64,000 nucleotides of DNA, taken from assembly GCA_021323675.1 (NCBI GenBank), contig JAJPKP010000060.1, positions 1 to 64,000 on the forward strand. The letters are read 5' to 3'. This DNA comes from Pseudomonadota bacterium. Lineage in GTDB: Bacteria; Desulfobacterota; Binatia; Binatales; Binataceae. The notes under the pieces were generated by a model, which ran no database searches, was not told where the DNA came from, and saw nothing but the letters and a program-made list of their open reading frames with translations. The position numbers were made by a program, and so were the translations under genes. Below are positions 49,154 through 60,075 of the stretch, in pieces (the first letter of the stretch is position 1; every line of letters starts with the position of its first letter).

Positions 49154-52100
49154 CTAGACCGCCGCCAGCCGCGCCATGTCGTTGTTGGCGCCGAGATGCT
49201 GGCGCTCGAGCACTCGCCGGTATTCGGTCGGCAGCACTTTCACGAATTTCTTCGCGTACGAATCCCAGTCCTTGAGCAGCCGATCGGCTACCGTGCTGCC
49301 GGTATATTGGCGATGGCGCACGATCAGGGCGTGAAGCTGCCGCAAATCGTCGGCGTCCTTCACCGCACCCAGCTCTACCATCCCCGTGTTACAGCGGGAT
49401 GCAAACGAACCGTCCTCATCCAGCACATAGGCGATTCCGCCCGACATCCCCGCGGCGAAGTTGCGGCCGGTCTTGCCCAGCACCACCACCAGGCCGCGCG
49501 TCATGTACTCGCATCCGTGATCGCCCACTCCTTCCACGACGGCATGGGCGCCGCTGTTGCGGACGGCAAACCGCTCGCCCGCCACGCCGCGGAAGAACGC
49601 CTCGCCGCCGGTCGCGCCGTACAGGGCGACGTTCCCAATCAGGATGTTCTCTTCAGCCTTGAAGGTTGCTTCCTGCGGCGGGCGTACGGCGATGAATCCG
49701 CCCGAAAGCCCCTTGCCGCAGTAGTCGTTCGCGTCGCCTTCCAGGTAGAGCGCGACCCCCGGAGCGAGCCACGCGCCGAAGCTCTGTCCGGCCGATCCGG
49801 TGAGATGGATCTGGATCGTGTATGGCGGCAAGCCTTCGGCTCCGTAGCGGCGCGAGACTTCCGCCGAAAGCATCGTGCCCACCGTGCGGTTCACGTTGCG
49901 GATCGGCAGGCGAATCTCGACGGGCTTGCGATGTTCGAGCGCGTCGTAGGCGAGTTCGATTAGCTGGTTGTCGAGCGCGTTCTCCAGTCCGTGGTCCTGC
50001 GACTCGACGCAATGCAGGGGCTCATCGGGACCGACGTCGGGCTTGTGGAGAATCTGGCTCAGATCGATGTTGCGCGCCTTCCAGTGCTGAATCGCTTCGT
50101 TCGCATCCAGGCACTCGACATGCCCCACCATCTCGTCCACCGTACGGAAGCCGAGCGCGGCCATGTATTCGCGCAGCTCATCCGCGATGAACATCATCAG
50201 GTTGACGACATGTTCCGGCTTGCCCTCGAACTTCTTGCGCAATTCCGGATCCTGGGTCGCGATTCCCACCGGACAGGTGTTCAGGTGGCAAACCCGCATC
50301 ATGATGCATCCCGAGGCGACCAGCGCCGCGCTGGCGAAGCCGAACTCCTCGGCGCCAAGCAGCGCGGCAATCGCAACGTCGCGGCCGGTTTTGAGCTGCC
50401 CGTCGGTTTCGACGCGAATCCGCCCGCGCAGCCCGTTCATCACGAGGATCTGCTGTGTTTCCGCGAGTCCCAGTTCCCACGGAATTCCGGCGTGCTTGAT
50501 CGATTGAATCGGCGAGGCGCCCGTGCCGCCGTCGTACCCGCTGATAAGCACCACGTCGGCCTTCGCCTTTGCGACCCCCGCCGCGATCGTGCCCACGCCG
50601 ACCTCGGCGACCAGCTTGACGCTGACGCGCGCGCGATTGTTGGAGTTCTTGAGATCGTGGATTAGCTGCGCGAGGTCCTCGATCGAGTAGATATCATGAT
50701 GCGGCGGCGGCGAGATGAGGCCCACGCCCGGAGTCGAGTAGCGAATCTTCGCGATGAACTCATCGACCTTGTGGCCGGGCAACTGTCCGCCTTCGCCGGG
50801 CTTGGCGCCCTGCGCCATCTTGATCTGCAGCTCGTCGGCATTGACGAGGTAATGGCTGGTGACGCCGAAGCGGGCGGATGCGACCTGCTTGATCGCGCTG
50901 CGCCGCCAGTCGCCGTTGGGATCGGGCGTGAAGCGGGCTGGGTCTTCGCCGCCCTCGCCGGTGTTGCTCTTGCCGCCGATCCGGTTCATCGCGATCGCAA
51001 GGTTCTCGTGCGCTTCCTTGCTGATCGATCCGAACGACATCGCGCCGGTCTTGAAGCGCTTGACGATTTCCGACGCGGGCTCGACTTCCTCGAGCGGAAC
51101 CGGCGGACGAATGTGGCGGAACTTGAGCAGACTGCGCAAGGTTGACAGATGCCGGCTCTGCTCATCGACCAGCTTCGTGTACTCCTTGAACAGCCGGTAA
51201 TTTCCCGAACGCACCGAATGCTGGAGCTTGGCGATCGTGTTCGGGTTGTACATGTGATATTCGCCGCGCCGGCGCCACTGGTACTGCCCGCCCACCTCCA
51301 GCTCGCCGTCGAGGTTGGGCATTATCTCGAAAGCCCGGCGATGGCGATTGGCGGTCTCCGCCGCGATCGCTTCCAGGCCGATACCTCCGACCCGCGACGC
51401 CGTCCAGGTGAAGTATCTGTCGATTACTTCCTGGTTCAGCCCGATCGCTTCGAAAATCTGCGCGCCCCGATAGCTTTGAAGCGTCGAGATTCCCATCTTC
51501 GACGCGACCTTGATCATGCTCTTGGTCACGGCCTTGATGAAATTGTGGACGGCGGTTTCCTCGTCGAGGTCTTTCAGCCGCCCGTCCTCGATCATCCCGG
51601 CCAGAGTCGCGAACGCGAGGTAGGGATTGACCGCGCATGCTCCGTATCCCGCGAGCACGCAGAAATGCATCGCCTCGCGCGGCTCGCCCGATTCGACCAC
51701 GATGCCGCATCGGGTGCGAGTGCCTTCCCGGATCAGATGGTGATGCACGGCGCCGGTCGCAAGCAGGCTCGGGATGGGTGCGTGTGCCGAATCGACTCCG
51801 CGATCGGAGAGCACGATTATCGTGTAACCCTCGGCGATAGCGCGCGACGCCGCGGCGCAAAGATCATCGAGCGCGCGGCGCAGCCCGGCTTCTCCTTCCG
51901 CGGGACGAAACAGGGTCGAAAGCGTAATCGTGCGCAGCCCCGGCGCCGACAGCCGCTTGATCTTTTCGAGTTCCTCGTTCGTGATAACCGGTTGCTTGAT
52001 TCGAAGCTGGCGGCAGTGGAGCGGTGACTCCTCGAACAGGTTTTGCTCCGATCCGATCGTGGTCTCGGCCGACGTGACCATCTCCTCGCGAATCGGATCG

Positions 52101-53710
52101 ATTGGCGGATTGGTGACCTGCGCGAAAAGCTGCTTGAAATAATTGAAGAGCAGCGGCGAACGATCGGACAGCACCGCCAGCGGCGTGTCGGTCCCCATCG
52201 AACCGACCGGCTCCTGCGCATTCACCGCCATCGGCGCAAGAATCAGCTTCAGATCCTCGACCGTGTAGCCGAATGCCTGCTGCTGCTTGAGCAGGTCCCA
52301 TCCTTCGAAGCCCGCGACCGCGGGCGCGCTCGGCGGAGCAGGCAGCTCTTCGAGCTTGACCAGGTTCCGGTCGAGCCACTCGCGATAGGGCTGGCGCGCG
52401 GCGAAGCCTTCCTTGATCTCCTCGTCCTGAACGATCCGGCCGAGCGAGGTGTCAACCAGGAACATCTTTCCCGGCTGAAGCCGCCCCTTGTATTCGATCT
52501 GCTCGGGCGGGATGTCCAAGACCCCGGTCTCGGACGCCATCACCACCAGTCCGTCCTTCGTGACGGTGTAGCGCGAAGGGCGCAGCCCGTTGCGGTCGAG
52601 CACCGCGCCGATCCGGATGCCGTCGGTAAAGGCGATCGAAGCGGGTCCGTCCCACGGTTCCATCATGCATGAATGGAACTCGTAAAAAGCCCGTTTGGCC
52701 GGCGACATCTGCTGGTCGTTCTGCCACGCCTCCGGAATCATCATCATCACGGCGTGCGGCAGCGAACGACCGGTGCGAATCAGCAATTCGAGGCAGTTGT
52801 CGAACTTGCCCGAGTCCGCGAGCGTCGGCTCGATAATCGGCAGCAGCTTCTTGATGTCCTCGCCGAACAGCGGCGACTCGAACATCATCTGCCGCGCATG
52901 CATCCAGTTTTCGTTGCCGCGCAGCGTGTTGATTTCGCCGTTGTGCGAAAGAAAGCGGTAGGGATGCGCTCGATCCCAGCTCGGGAAGGTGTTGGTCGAG
53001 AACCGCTGATGCACCATCGCGAGCGCGCTCTCGATTGCGGGATCGAGCAGGTCCGGGAAGAACCTGGGGATCTGATGCGAGATGAGCTGGCCCTTGTAGA
53101 CCAGCGTCAGCGCGGACAGCGAGCAGAAGTAGAACAGCTCGGGTGCGTAGAGGCCCAGCGTTTCGACCGCGTTGAAGGCGCGCTTGCGGATTACGTAAAG
53201 CTTGCGTTCGAGCGACTCGATATCGGTGATTCCGGCGCCGCGCGCGATGAAGACCTGGCGAATCGCGGGCATCCCGCGCCGCGCGATTTCGCCGCATTCG
53301 CTCTCGACTACCGGCACCGTTCGCCATCCGAGTACGCGCTGGCCTTCCTCGCGAACGATCTGATCGAAGACCGCTTCGCAGGCGGCGCGCTTGTCGGGAT
53401 CGAGCGGCAGGAAGACCTGCCCGACGCCGTAAGTCCCCGGGTCGGGAAGATCGAACCCGGCCTTATGCGCCTCGCGCTTGAAGAATTCGTGAGGAATCTG
53501 GATCAGGATTCCCGCGCCGTCACCCGTCCGCGGATCGCATCCGCAGGCCCCGCGATGGGTAAGATTGTCGAGGACCTTGAGCGCCTTGAGGACAATCTCG
53601 TGCGAGCGCCTGCCCTTCACGTCCACCACGAATCCGACGCCGCACGCGTCGTGATCGTGCGCGGGATCGTACAGCCCCTCTCTTGCTGGAATACGGTTGC
53701 GGTTGTGCAT
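49154..53710 (-). CDS. gltB: Glutamate synthase (NADPH) large subunit
   Basis: Alpha subunit of GOGAT: makes two glutamates from glutamine and 2-oxoglutarate. It has 1518 residues from ATG 53710, in line with other bacterial GltB. A 22-residue propeptide precedes Cys23 ([11 protein letters not shown]), the N-terminal nucleophile of the glutaminase domain. The FMN/synthase domain contains [12 protein letters not shown] and GGTGASP. The 3Fe-4S cysteines are in [13 protein letters not shown]. The C-terminal beta-helix holds the GxxxxG repeats ([15 protein letters not shown]). It starts 4 bases after the lrp stop. Confidence 0.97.
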   Translation of the reverse strand: MHNRNRIPAREGLYDPAHDHDACGVGFVVDVKGRRSHEIVLKALKVLDNLTHRGACGCDPRTGDGAGILIQIPHEFFKREAHKAGFDLPDPGTYGVGQVFLPLDPDKRAACEAVFDQIVREEGQRVLGWRTVPVVESECGEIARRGMPAIRQVFIARGAGITDIESLERKLYVIRKRAFNAVETLGLYAPELFYFCSLSALTLVYKGQLISHQIPRFFPDLLDPAIESALAMVHQRFSTNTFPSWDRAHPYRFLSHNGEINTLRGNENWMHARQMMFESPLFGEDIKKLLPIIEPTLADSGKFDNCLELLIRTGRSLPHAVMMMIPEAWQNDQQMSPAKRAFYEFHSCMMEPWDGPASIAFTDGIRIGAVLDRNGLRPSRYTVTKDGLVVMASETGVLDIPPEQIEYKGRLQPGKMFLVDTSLGRIVQDEEIKEGFAARQPYREWLDRNLVKLEELPAPPSAPAVAGFEGWDLLKQQQAFGYTVEDLKLILAPMAVNAQEPVGSMGTDTPLAVLSDRSPLLFNYFKQLFAQVTNPPIDPIREEMVTSAETTIGSEQNLFEESPLHCRQLRIKQPVITNEELEKIKRLSAPGLRTITLSTLFRPAEGEAGLRRALDDLCAAASRAIAEGYTIIVLSDRGVDSAHAPIPSLLATGAVHHHLIREGTRTRCGIVVESGEPREAMHFCVLAGYGACAVNPYLAFATLAGMIEDGRLKDLDEETAVHNFIKAVTKSMIKVASKMGISTLQSYRGAQIFEAIGLNQEVIDRYFTWTASRVGGIGLEAIAAETANRHRRAFEIMPNLDGELEVGGQYQWRRRGEYHMYNPNTIAKLQHSVRSGNYRLFKEYTKLVDEQSRHLSTLRSLLKFRHIRPPVPLEEVEPASEIVKRFKTGAMSFGSISKEAHENLAIAMNRIGGKSNTGEGGEDPARFTPDPNGDWRRSAIKQVASARFGVTSHYLVNADELQIKMAQGAKPGEGGQLPGHKVDEFIAKIRYSTPGVGLISPPPHHDIYSIEDLAQLIHDLKNSNNRARVSVKLVAEVGVGTIAAGVAKAKADVVLISGYDGGTGASPIQSIKHAGIPWELGLAETQQILVMNGLRGRIRVETDGQLKTGRDVAIAALLGAEEFGFASAALVASGCIMMRVCHLNTCPVGIATQDPELRKKFEGKPEHVVNLMMFIADELREYMAALGFRTVDEMVGHVECLDANEAIQHWKARNIDLSQILHKPDVGPDEPLHCVESQDHGLENALDNQLIELAYDALEHRKPVEIRLPIRNVNRTVGTMLSAEVSRRYGAEGLPPYTIQIHLTGSAGQSFGAWLAPGVALYLEGDANDYCGKGLSGGFIAVRPPQEATFKAEENILIGNVALYGATGGEAFFRGVAGERFAVRNSGAHAVVEGVGDHGCEYMTRGLVVVLGKTGRNFAAGMSGGIAYVLDEDGSFASRCNTGMVELGAVKDADDLRQLHALIVRHRQYTGSTVADRLLKDWDSYAKKFVKVLPTEYRRVLERQHLGANNDMARLAAV

Positions 53711-53714
53711 GGCC

Positions 53715-54281
53715 CTATGTCCGCCTTGAATCGATAAGCGCGCCGCGCGCGGGATGGCGATGACGCCGGGTGTGGCCGTTGGGAATTTCCGGCGCCGGCT
53801 CGTCATGCGCATGCACCGCGATCGTGTTGCGCTCGGTATGCGTTGACAGCACCACCATCGTTTCCGTCCGCGCCACCCCCTCGATCGAACGGATCGTGCT
53901 GATAAGCCGTTCGAGCGAAGTGGTGTTCTCGGTCTTCACCTTGAGGAGAACGGTGTGCTGCCCGGTGACGTGATGGCATTCGAGAACGTCTTCGAGAAGA
54001 TCAACCGTTCGTTCAAAAAGACCGATGGTCTTTGGATGAGTGATAGAGACCCCGATGAAGGCGGTAACGTCCTTGCCCAACTTGCGCGCGTCGCAAGCGG
54101 CGTAGTAGCCGAGAATAAGGCCGCTGTCTTCGAGTTTTTTGACTCTCTCGATAACCGAAGGAGCGGAGAGGCCAACCTGTTCGGCGAGTTTGGTATGCGG
54201 AATTCGGCCGTTGTTTTGCAGGATATTGAGGATCTGCAAATCAATTGCGTCGAGTTCCGGAGAATCGCCGCCTAATTTCAT
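53715..54281 (-). CDS. Lrp/AsnC family transcriptional regulator
   Basis: 188 residues. The N-terminal helix-turn-helix ([18 protein letters not shown], then [23 protein letters not shown]) is followed by an alpha/beta RAM ligand-binding domain ([28 protein letters not shown]). A basic tail of about 30 residues after the RAM domain is longer than usual. It is 4 bases upstream of gltB, so it is probably the first gene of lrp-gltB-gltD and likely controls this operon in response to an amino acid. The ligand is not known. Confidence 0.93.
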   Translation of the reverse strand: MKLGGDSPELDAIDLQILNILQNNGRIPHTKLAEQVGLSAPSVIERVKKLEDSGLILGYYAACDARKLGKDVTAFIGVSITHPKTIGLFERTVDLLEDVLECHHVTGQHTVLLKVKTENTTSLERLISTIRSIEGVARTETMVVLSTHTERNTIAVHAHDEPAPEIPNGHTRRHRHPARGALIDSRRT

Positions 54282-54307
54282 AAGGGAAATCCTCGTTCGA
54301 GGTATCG

Positions 54308-54336
54308 AAATTAATGGGAAAGCAAAAGTGTGTCAA
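54308..54336 (-). promoter_or_regulatory. Candidate promoter of the lrp-gltBD operon
   Basis: On the minus strand a perfect -35 TTGACA (complement of 54331-54336) is spaced 17 bases from TAATTT (complement of 54308-54313, 3 of 6 to the -10). This predicts a start about 20 bases before the lrp ATG at 54281. The region around it is A+T rich. No gene is seen in 54282-54540 otherwise. Confidence 0.5.
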
Positions 54337-54540
54337 GGGTAATTGAGGGATAATCGCAATACAACGATATTTTATTCAGTCCGAAACTCCCCAAACCTTC
54401 AAATCGAAGCCTATCCCCTCACCCCGCCCCGCCAAGCTTCGGAAGTCCCCCGTACCTCCCAAATACTTCATACGATGACGCCGCTGTTCATCGTGTAATT
54501 TCAGGCGTCAGCGGGATTGCCGACCTCCGCCGCCGGCATC

Positions 54541-55773
54541 CTACGGATAATTGGTCTGTATCGCCGCGCAAATCGCGTCGAAAGCGGCGAACGTCTCCAG
54601 CTCCAGCCGGTTGTTCCACGGGGTCGGAAATGCGCTCATCTTCACGATCACGACCCTGTCGCGCGGATTTACATAGATAAATTGAAAGTTCACTCCTTCG
54701 GCGGAATAGGCGTGGTCAGGCCCGGGGAATGTCCACCATTGATAGCCGTAACCCAGCGGATAACCGGCATACAGACGGCCGGGCTGGTCCTGTCGTGCCT
54801 GCGCCACAGTCGCCTGCTCGACCCATTGCTCGGGAACGATCTGCTGGCCGCGCCATTTTCCCTTGCCCAGAAAGAGCAGTCCGAAGCGTCCATAGTCACG
54901 CAACGTGGCATTGAGGCAGCAGTATGCCGCTTCCATCCCGTCCGGCCCGGGACGGTCGGTTAGCCACGTAGCCTCCTTCTCCATCCCCATCGGAACCCAA
55001 ATCTTCTGCGACAGGTAGTCAGCCAGCGACTGTCCCGTGACCTGCCTAACCAGCCATCCGAGGACCTGCGTATCGATACTCCGATAAACGAACTTCTGCC
55101 CGGGCGGTTCGGCGCGGCCAACCGTTATCGCGAAGTCGTTGAGCCGTTCGCTCTCTTCGTCCATCGTCCTGCGCCACATGACTTCGACGCTTGAGGATGG
55201 ATCCTGATAGGCTTCGGTGAACTTCACCCCTGACGACATCTCGAGCAGATCTCTGATCGGAACTCCGTCGTAGCCGGAACCCTTCAGCTCGGGGAGATAC
55301 TGGGATACCGGAAGATCGAGGTTCGCGATCTTCCCATCCGCCATCGCCAGCCCTACGAGCGTCGAGGTAAAGGACTTTGCGACCGACCACGAAGTGAAGC
55401 TGGAATTTTGATCGGCACCGCCAAAGTAGCGCTCGTATACGATCGTTCCGTCCTTAATGACCAGAAACCCCGTCGTGTAGGTGCGCGCGAGAATCTCATC
55501 CAGCGTGTGCTCGCTGCCATTCCATCGATAACGCACCCCGCCGAGTTCCCTTTCCGCGCGCGGCAGCTCCGAAACCGGCCCGCCGCGGTTCACGACGTGG
55601 CTCGGAAAGATTTCCGCCATATGACGCTGCGAGCCGGCGATGTACCACGGCTCGGCGATCTGATCGCGCGCTCCGATCGGCGCCGTGTCTTCGGCGCGGA
55701 CGAGCGCCGAATACGCAAGCAGTGCCGCGCAAAATGTCGCTGTCGCGGAGTATCGAACTGCGGACCATCTCAT
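54541..55773 (-). CDS. Exported serine hydrolase of the class C beta-lactamase/NylB family
   Basis: 410 residues with a signal peptide of about 27 residues. The nucleophile motif is SVAK (Ser130-Lys133 in SSFTSWSVAKSFTSTL). The second motif is Tyr in VYRSID, and the third region is YSAEGVNFQFIYVNP. This pattern resembles 6-aminohexanoate-dimer hydrolase (NylB) and related esterases more than true AmpC, so antibiotic resistance should not be assumed. It lies 34 bases after the barrel-protein gene. Confidence 0.87.
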   Translation of the reverse strand: MRWSAVRYSATATFCAALLAYSALVRAEDTAPIGARDQIAEPWYIAGSQRHMAEIFPSHVVNRGGPVSELPRAERELGGVRYRWNGSEHTLDEILARTYTTGFLVIKDGTIVYERYFGGADQNSSFTSWSVAKSFTSTLVGLAMADGKIANLDLPVSQYLPELKGSGYDGVPIRDLLEMSSGVKFTEAYQDPSSSVEVMWRRTMDEESERLNDFAITVGRAEPPGQKFVYRSIDTQVLGWLVRQVTGQSLADYLSQKIWVPMGMEKEATWLTDRPGPDGMEAAYCCLNATLRDYGRFGLLFLGKGKWRGQQIVPEQWVEQATVAQARQDQPGRLYAGYPLGYGYQWWTFPGPDHAYSAEGVNFQFIYVNPRDRVVIVKMSAFPTPWNNRLELETFAAFDAICAAIQTNYP

Positions 55774-55806
55774 ATTCGATCCGGCAAATCACCTCGCCAT
55801 CGCTTT

Positions 55807-56700
55807 TCAGAACATCACACCAAGCCGCGGAAAGATCTGATCGTAGTAGATGTCCAGTTGAAAGAGCCCGGTCGAGTGGCAAGCCTGGCTGCCCAGATGG
55901 TTCAGGCCTAACTGGGTGCCGGCGGCTAGCTGATAATAGTTCGTCGCGTACGCGATTCCAGGCGTAACACGCCAATCGGGCGGGGTTGGACCAGTGCCGT
56001 GAAATCCCCACGCCATCTGCTGGTAGTTGAACTCGTTGAAAAAAACCAGCGGCTTCAAAAGCGAATTGATGGTGATGCCGAAACCCGGCTCGGCGAGATA
56101 GTCAAGCTGATAGCTAAGCGCGCTGTCGAAAGCCACGACATCTAGCTGCGACCCGGTCCATCGCGGGAGATATTCCGCGTCCATCTGGATTGCGAATGGG
56201 CGCAGGTAATGAAAGAAGCCGTGGTCAGGAAGATCGCCTGCCCCCTTCTCCGCCAGAATCATCGGGCCGCCGCGCCAATGGCCTCCGGCGCCCGCGGTGA
56301 CATCCCCGGTTGGCGCATATATGTCGAGTGCGATTCCGGCCCTGAACTCATGCTCGGCATTCAGGTACGGGGCCCACTTGGCAAGCACCTCGATATTATC
56401 GACGCCCGAACTGGTTTGAAGGCGCCGGCGTGACGCGTCGCTGATGGCATTGCCGATCAGGATGCTGGTGTTTTCGGTGATTTGCTTCTCGAGCGTGAAG
56501 CTGAAAGCCGCCTGCACCTGATCGTTGACCGTCACCCATCCGGGCGACAGGGTCAGGTCGTCTTGCGGGTCGGTCCCTTCCGTAATGAGAGCGGAATAGA
56601 AGTTGCGCTGGCCGACCTGGGCGTTTGCGATGCCGGAGAAAGCGGCAAAAAGGGCGGCTCCCATCGCCCCAACCATCGCCAACACCCGCCCTCGACTCAT
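55807..56700 (-). CDS. Outer-membrane beta-barrel protein (phenol MetA-pathway-like family)
   Basis: 297 residues from ATG 56700, which begins a clean signal peptide (MSRGRVLAMVGAMGAALFAA, cleaved near AQVGQ). The rest alternates amphipathic strands rich in aromatic residues and ends in LGVMF with a terminal Phe, the usual outer-membrane assembly signal. Motifs such as APTGD and FGITINSLLKP recall the MetA-pathway-of-phenol-degradation family. The cargo is unknown. It begins 52 bases downstream of amt on the same strand. Confidence 0.75.
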   Translation of the reverse strand: MSRGRVLAMVGAMGAALFAAFSGIANAQVGQRNFYSALITEGTDPQDDLTLSPGWVTVNDQVQAAFSFTLEKQITENTSILIGNAISDASRRRLQTSSGVDNIEVLAKWAPYLNAEHEFRAGIALDIYAPTGDVTAGAGGHWRGGPMILAEKGAGDLPDHGFFHYLRPFAIQMDAEYLPRWTGSQLDVVAFDSALSYQLDYLAEPGFGITINSLLKPLVFFNEFNYQQMAWGFHGTGPTPPDWRVTPGIAYATNYYQLAAGTQLGLNHLGSQACHSTGLFQLDIYYDQIFPRLGVMF

Positions 56701-56752
56701 GGCCGAGAATTTCGCGTTAATTCGATGTGCGATCAATCGGGCTGATTTCCCG

Positions 56753-58105
56753 CTAGACGTTCGGGTAGGCGTCGCTTCCCATTTCGAGCGCGTCGAGCCC
56801 GGACCATTCAACCTCGGCCAGCACGCGATTTCCGATAAGCCGTTCGATCACAAGGAAAAATGCCAGCGCCAGTCCGAATACGACGACCAGGTTCGCTATC
56901 ACTCCGATGAGTTGAGCCAGGAATTGCCCGCCATCCCCATAAAGCAGTCCGCGCACCGGACCCGCCACGCCGTTCCATCCTTCGCCGTAGCTGCCGTCCG
57001 CGAAGATGCCCAGGGCAAGCGCTCCCCACAGGCCGCAAGCGCCGTGGACCGCGATTGCGCCCACCGGATCGTCGATTCGAAAGCGCCGTTCGAGCGCGAG
57101 CACCACCCAAACCACGATCAGTCCCGCCACCACTCCGATAAGGATGGCGGCCTGCGGACCGACGAACGCGCATGGAGCCGTGATAGCTACAAGGCCGCCA
57201 AGCAGTCCGTTGCAGGCCATCGCGATGTCCGGTTTCTTGAACCGCTGCCACAGATAGAGGAGCGCGGCCAGAGCGCCCGCCGACGAGGCAAGCATCGTGT
57301 TGGCCGCTATCACGCCGATGCGCGGGTCTGACGCCGCCAGCGCTGAGCCCGCGTTGAAGCCGAACCATCCAAAGGCAAGGATCAATGTGCCGATCACCGC
57401 CATCGGCAGATTATGCCCGGGAAGCGCGCCGATTGCGCCATCGCGGCGGAACTTGCCGATGCGCGGTCCAAGCACGATTGCCCCGGCCAGCGCCGTCACT
57501 CCTCCGGTCATGTGCACGACCGACGAACCGGCGAAGTCAACGTGGCCGTGGCCCAGGCCGAAGTTCATCCCGAGCTGCGAGAGCCATCCTCCGCCCCACA
57601 CCCAGTTCCCGTACAGCGGGTACAGAAACATCGACATGAAGAACCCGTAGATGAAAAACGCGATGAACTTCCATCGCTCCGCCATCGCTCCCGTCGGGAT
57701 GGTCGCGGCAGTATCCATGAAGACCACCGCAAACAGGAACATCGCAAGGCTGGCCGGATCATGGCTCACACTGGCGAGCGCGAACTTGCTGAGCCCGATA
57801 AGACCGAATGGATGGCCGGCGATGCTGACGGTGAGTTCGCGATGAACGGTTTCGACGCCGCCCAGCGAAGGCCAATGATGCACCCCACCCATCATGAACG
57901 CATAGCCGGTAAGCCAGAAGCCGATTACCCCCACCGGGTAAATGATCAGGTTCATGGCCATCGTGTTGGTGGCGTTCTTGGCGCGAGTGAAGCCGGTCTC
58001 GAGCATCGCGAACCCGGCCTGCATGAACATCACCAGAAATCCTGCGACAAGCACCCAGGCAAGATTGAGCGACTGGTCTATAGGCACCCCACTGGCGGGC
58101 ATCAT
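56753..58105 (-). CDS. amt: Ammonium transporter (Amt/MEP/Rh)
   Basis: Trimeric ammonium channel. 450 residues from ATG 58105, which has GGGGAGG upstream and overlaps the kinase stop (ATGA, 58105-58102). Twin histidines His198 (VDFAGSSVVHMTGG) and His354 (AVHGACGLWG) correspond to AmtB His168/His318, and FGWFGFNAGS holds the second Phe gate. About eleven membrane segments. An atypically long first half of about 30 extra residues before the first twin His includes the periplasmic loop HHWPSLGGVETVHREL. It normally pairs with a P-II protein, and glnB is 5 kb upstream in the same direction. Confidence 0.96.
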   Translation of the reverse strand: MMPASGVPIDQSLNLAWVLVAGFLVMFMQAGFAMLETGFTRAKNATNTMAMNLIIYPVGVIGFWLTGYAFMMGGVHHWPSLGGVETVHRELTVSIAGHPFGLIGLSKFALASVSHDPASLAMFLFAVVFMDTAATIPTGAMAERWKFIAFFIYGFFMSMFLYPLYGNWVWGGGWLSQLGMNFGLGHGHVDFAGSSVVHMTGGVTALAGAIVLGPRIGKFRRDGAIGALPGHNLPMAVIGTLILAFGWFGFNAGSALAASDPRIGVIAANTMLASSAGALAALLYLWQRFKKPDIAMACNGLLGGLVAITAPCAFVGPQAAILIGVVAGLIVVWVVLALERRFRIDDPVGAIAVHGACGLWGALALGIFADGSYGEGWNGVAGPVRGLLYGDGGQFLAQLIGVIANLVVVFGLALAFFLVIERLIGNRVLAEVEWSGLDALEMGSDAYPNV

Positions 58106-59118
58106 CTCACCTCCCCTCGGTAAGACCTGCGCGGCTGGCTCGGCGCGGCCGGATATCGGTTTGCCAGCCAAATCAGAAACGCAAAGAACCCTGCGAGCGA
58201 AATGAAAAACGCGGCGATCGCGAAACCGCGGCGGATTTTCTGAGCGCGAAGGCTGCGGGGATGCAGTTGCTGGGCGCGACCGGTGACCACCACTCGCGAG
58301 GGATCGCGCAGGTCTTCAAGCATCCGCGCCGCGCTCTCGTAACGATTTTTCGGAACGCGTTCAATCGCGCGCAAAATTATCTCTTCGAGCTTCGGGTCCA
58401 GGTCGGGCCGGTGCTTGCTGGGCGGCTGGGGATCCTCGTTGGTCTTCGCCCTCATCATGTTGTAAACGGTGGTGCCAGCGTACGGCAGAGCGCCGGTCAT
58501 CATCTCGTACAGAATGACTCCGAGCGAATAGATGTCGGTGCGTGCGTCGCCGCGCTTTCCGCTCACCTGTTCGGGCGCCATGTAGTCGGGTGTGCCGATC
58601 GTCGACGACAGTCCCGACCAGGTGAGGCGGCGCGCCCGCTCATCGAGCGCAATTCCGAAGTCCATGATTTTGAGAACGCCGTCGGCGGTGACGAGCATGT
58701 TTTCGGGCTTGAGATCGCGATGAACCACTCCCTGGCCGTGCATGTAGACCAGCGCCTCGCAAATCTGCCGCGAAAAGCCGAGAGCGCGCTCCGGATTCAT
58801 CGGCTGCTCGACGCGCATGATCTCGCGCAGTGAGACGCCGTCGATGAACTCCATCGCGATGTACATGCGGCTCTTCTTCTTCGGCGTGACGATCTTGATG
58901 ATGTTGGGATGGTCGAGCCGGCGGACGACTTCTTCTTCGCGCTGAAAGCGGCCGTAAAAGATAACGTCGCTTTCGAACTGCATGTAGGGGATTTTTATCG
59001 CCACCGTCTGTCCGGAAATCAGGTCGGTGGCCTTGAAAATCGATGCCATCCCGCTGCGAGCGATCACCTCGGTAAGCTTGAACTGATCGAGGGTTTCGCC
59101 GACGCTGACCTCGCGCAT
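58102..59118 (-). CDS. Hanks-type Ser/Thr protein kinase with C-terminal membrane anchor
   Basis: 338 residues. The kinase core is complete: Lys42 (VAIKIP), catalytic loop HRDLKPEN with Asp135, DFG at 153-155, and GTPDYMAPEQ activation-segment end. The glycine loop is reduced (IARSGMASIFKA). One membrane segment at about 299-320 is followed by only some 16 residues, so there is no extracellular sensor domain. The stop overlaps the amt start by ATGA, so the two are translationally coupled. Two PP2C genes lie directly upstream. The obvious hypothesis is that the kinase acts on nitrogen transport. Confidence 0.92.
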   Translation of the reverse strand: MREVSVGETLDQFKLTEVIARSGMASIFKATDLISGQTVAIKIPYMQFESDVIFYGRFQREEEVVRRLDHPNIIKIVTPKKKSRMYIAMEFIDGVSLREIMRVEQPMNPERALGFSRQICEALVYMHGQGVVHRDLKPENMLVTADGVLKIMDFGIALDERARRLTWSGLSSTIGTPDYMAPEQVSGKRGDARTDIYSLGVILYEMMTGALPYAGTTVYNMMRAKTNEDPQPPSKHRPDLDPKLEEIILRAIERVPKNRYESAARMLEDLRDPSRVVVTGRAQQLHPRSLRAQKIRRGFAIAAFFISLAGFFAFLIWLANRYPAAPSQPRRSYRGEVR

Positions 59119-59235
59119 GATGAGAGTGGAGCCGCGGTTGCAGGCTAGAGCGGTCTGGGCGCGGACGTTAACACCCCGATGGATCGCGAGGCAACCATCG
59201 TTCGAAATGAAGCGGACATCGCGCGATAGCCCTTC

Positions 59236-60075
59236 TCAGTAGCCGAAAAGCGCGCGCAATCTGGCCCGCAGGCCCACCGGCGCCGGCGCGTGCCCGGTCT
59301 CCGCCAGCATCGTAAAGACGGCCGCGGTCAGGTTGTCCGCGGTGCCCCGATCGTTGGCCGCATCGACCAGGCGCCGGCACGCCTGCTCCGAATCAAGGCC
59401 GCGGATGGCGGATTCGATTTCCGCCTCGCGCAGCACATTGTAAAGCCCGTCGCTGCAGAGAACGATGCGATCGTCGCGAACCAGCGGCATCGTAATCCTG
59501 TCCACCGAGGCGATAAGGTCGTGACCCAGGTTGCGCGTCAGGACGGATCGTTCCGGATGAAACCTGGCCGCATCCTCGCTCATCAGCCCCATCCGCACCC
59601 GTTCGCCGGTAACCGTATGGTCCTTGGTTAGCTGCACGATCCTGTCCCCTCGAATCAGGTACAAGCGGCAGTCTCCGACATGTACCGCGGACAACATTCC
59701 GCGATCGACCGCCGCCGCGGTCAGCGTCGTACCCATCATCCGCAGTTCCGGAACGGCAAGGGCGCGATTGTGAATTTCGATATTCGCCTGCTGCGCGGCC
59801 CTGGCGAGTCGTTTGGCCGCGCCCCATTCGAAGGGACTATCGCGCCAGGCCTGGAGAGTAATTTCGACCGCCATGGCGCTTGCGACCTCGCCTCCTTCGT
59901 ATCCACCCATTCCATCGGCCACCGCGAAGACCACCGTGTCTTCGCCTTCGACCAGATGACCGCAAGCGTCCTCATTATCGGCGCGGTCCGTACCGACATC
60001 CGACAAAAGGAATATGTCAAAAGCGCGGTCCAGAACTCGGTCAGACAAGATAGGTTCAGACTCTCCCTCGGGCAA
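59236..60075 (-). CDS. PP2C-type protein serine/threonine phosphatase (first copy)
   Basis: About 279 residues if started at TTG 60075. The start is uncertain because no ATG lies near the domain, and longer readings run into non-conserved sequence. Metal motifs are intact: RADNEDACG, FAVADGMGGYEGGEVAS, VGDCRLYLI and GTADNLTAAVF. Cytoplasmic. By eye it is about 60-70% identical over the core to the second PP2C, so a tandem duplication. Likely partner of the kinase encoded 117 bases downstream. Confidence 0.87.
   Translation of the reverse strand: MPEGESEPILSDRVLDRAFDIFLLSDVGTDRADNEDACGHLVEGEDTVVFAVADGMGGYEGGEVASAMAVEITLQAWRDSPFEWGAAKRLARAAQQANIEIHNRALAVPELRMMGTTLTAAAVDRGMLSAVHVGDCRLYLIRGDRIVQLTKDHTVTGERVRMGLMSEDAARFHPERSVLTRNLGHDLIASVDRITMPLVRDDRIVLCSDGLYNVLREAEIESAIRGLDSEQACRRLVDAANDRGTADNLTAAVFTMLAETGHAPAPVGLRARLRALFGY

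Noticed and set aside
54541-55773. Antibiotic-resistance beta-lactamase
   Set aside because: The motif set matches NylB/esterase-type relatives more than AmpC, so resistance cannot be claimed.
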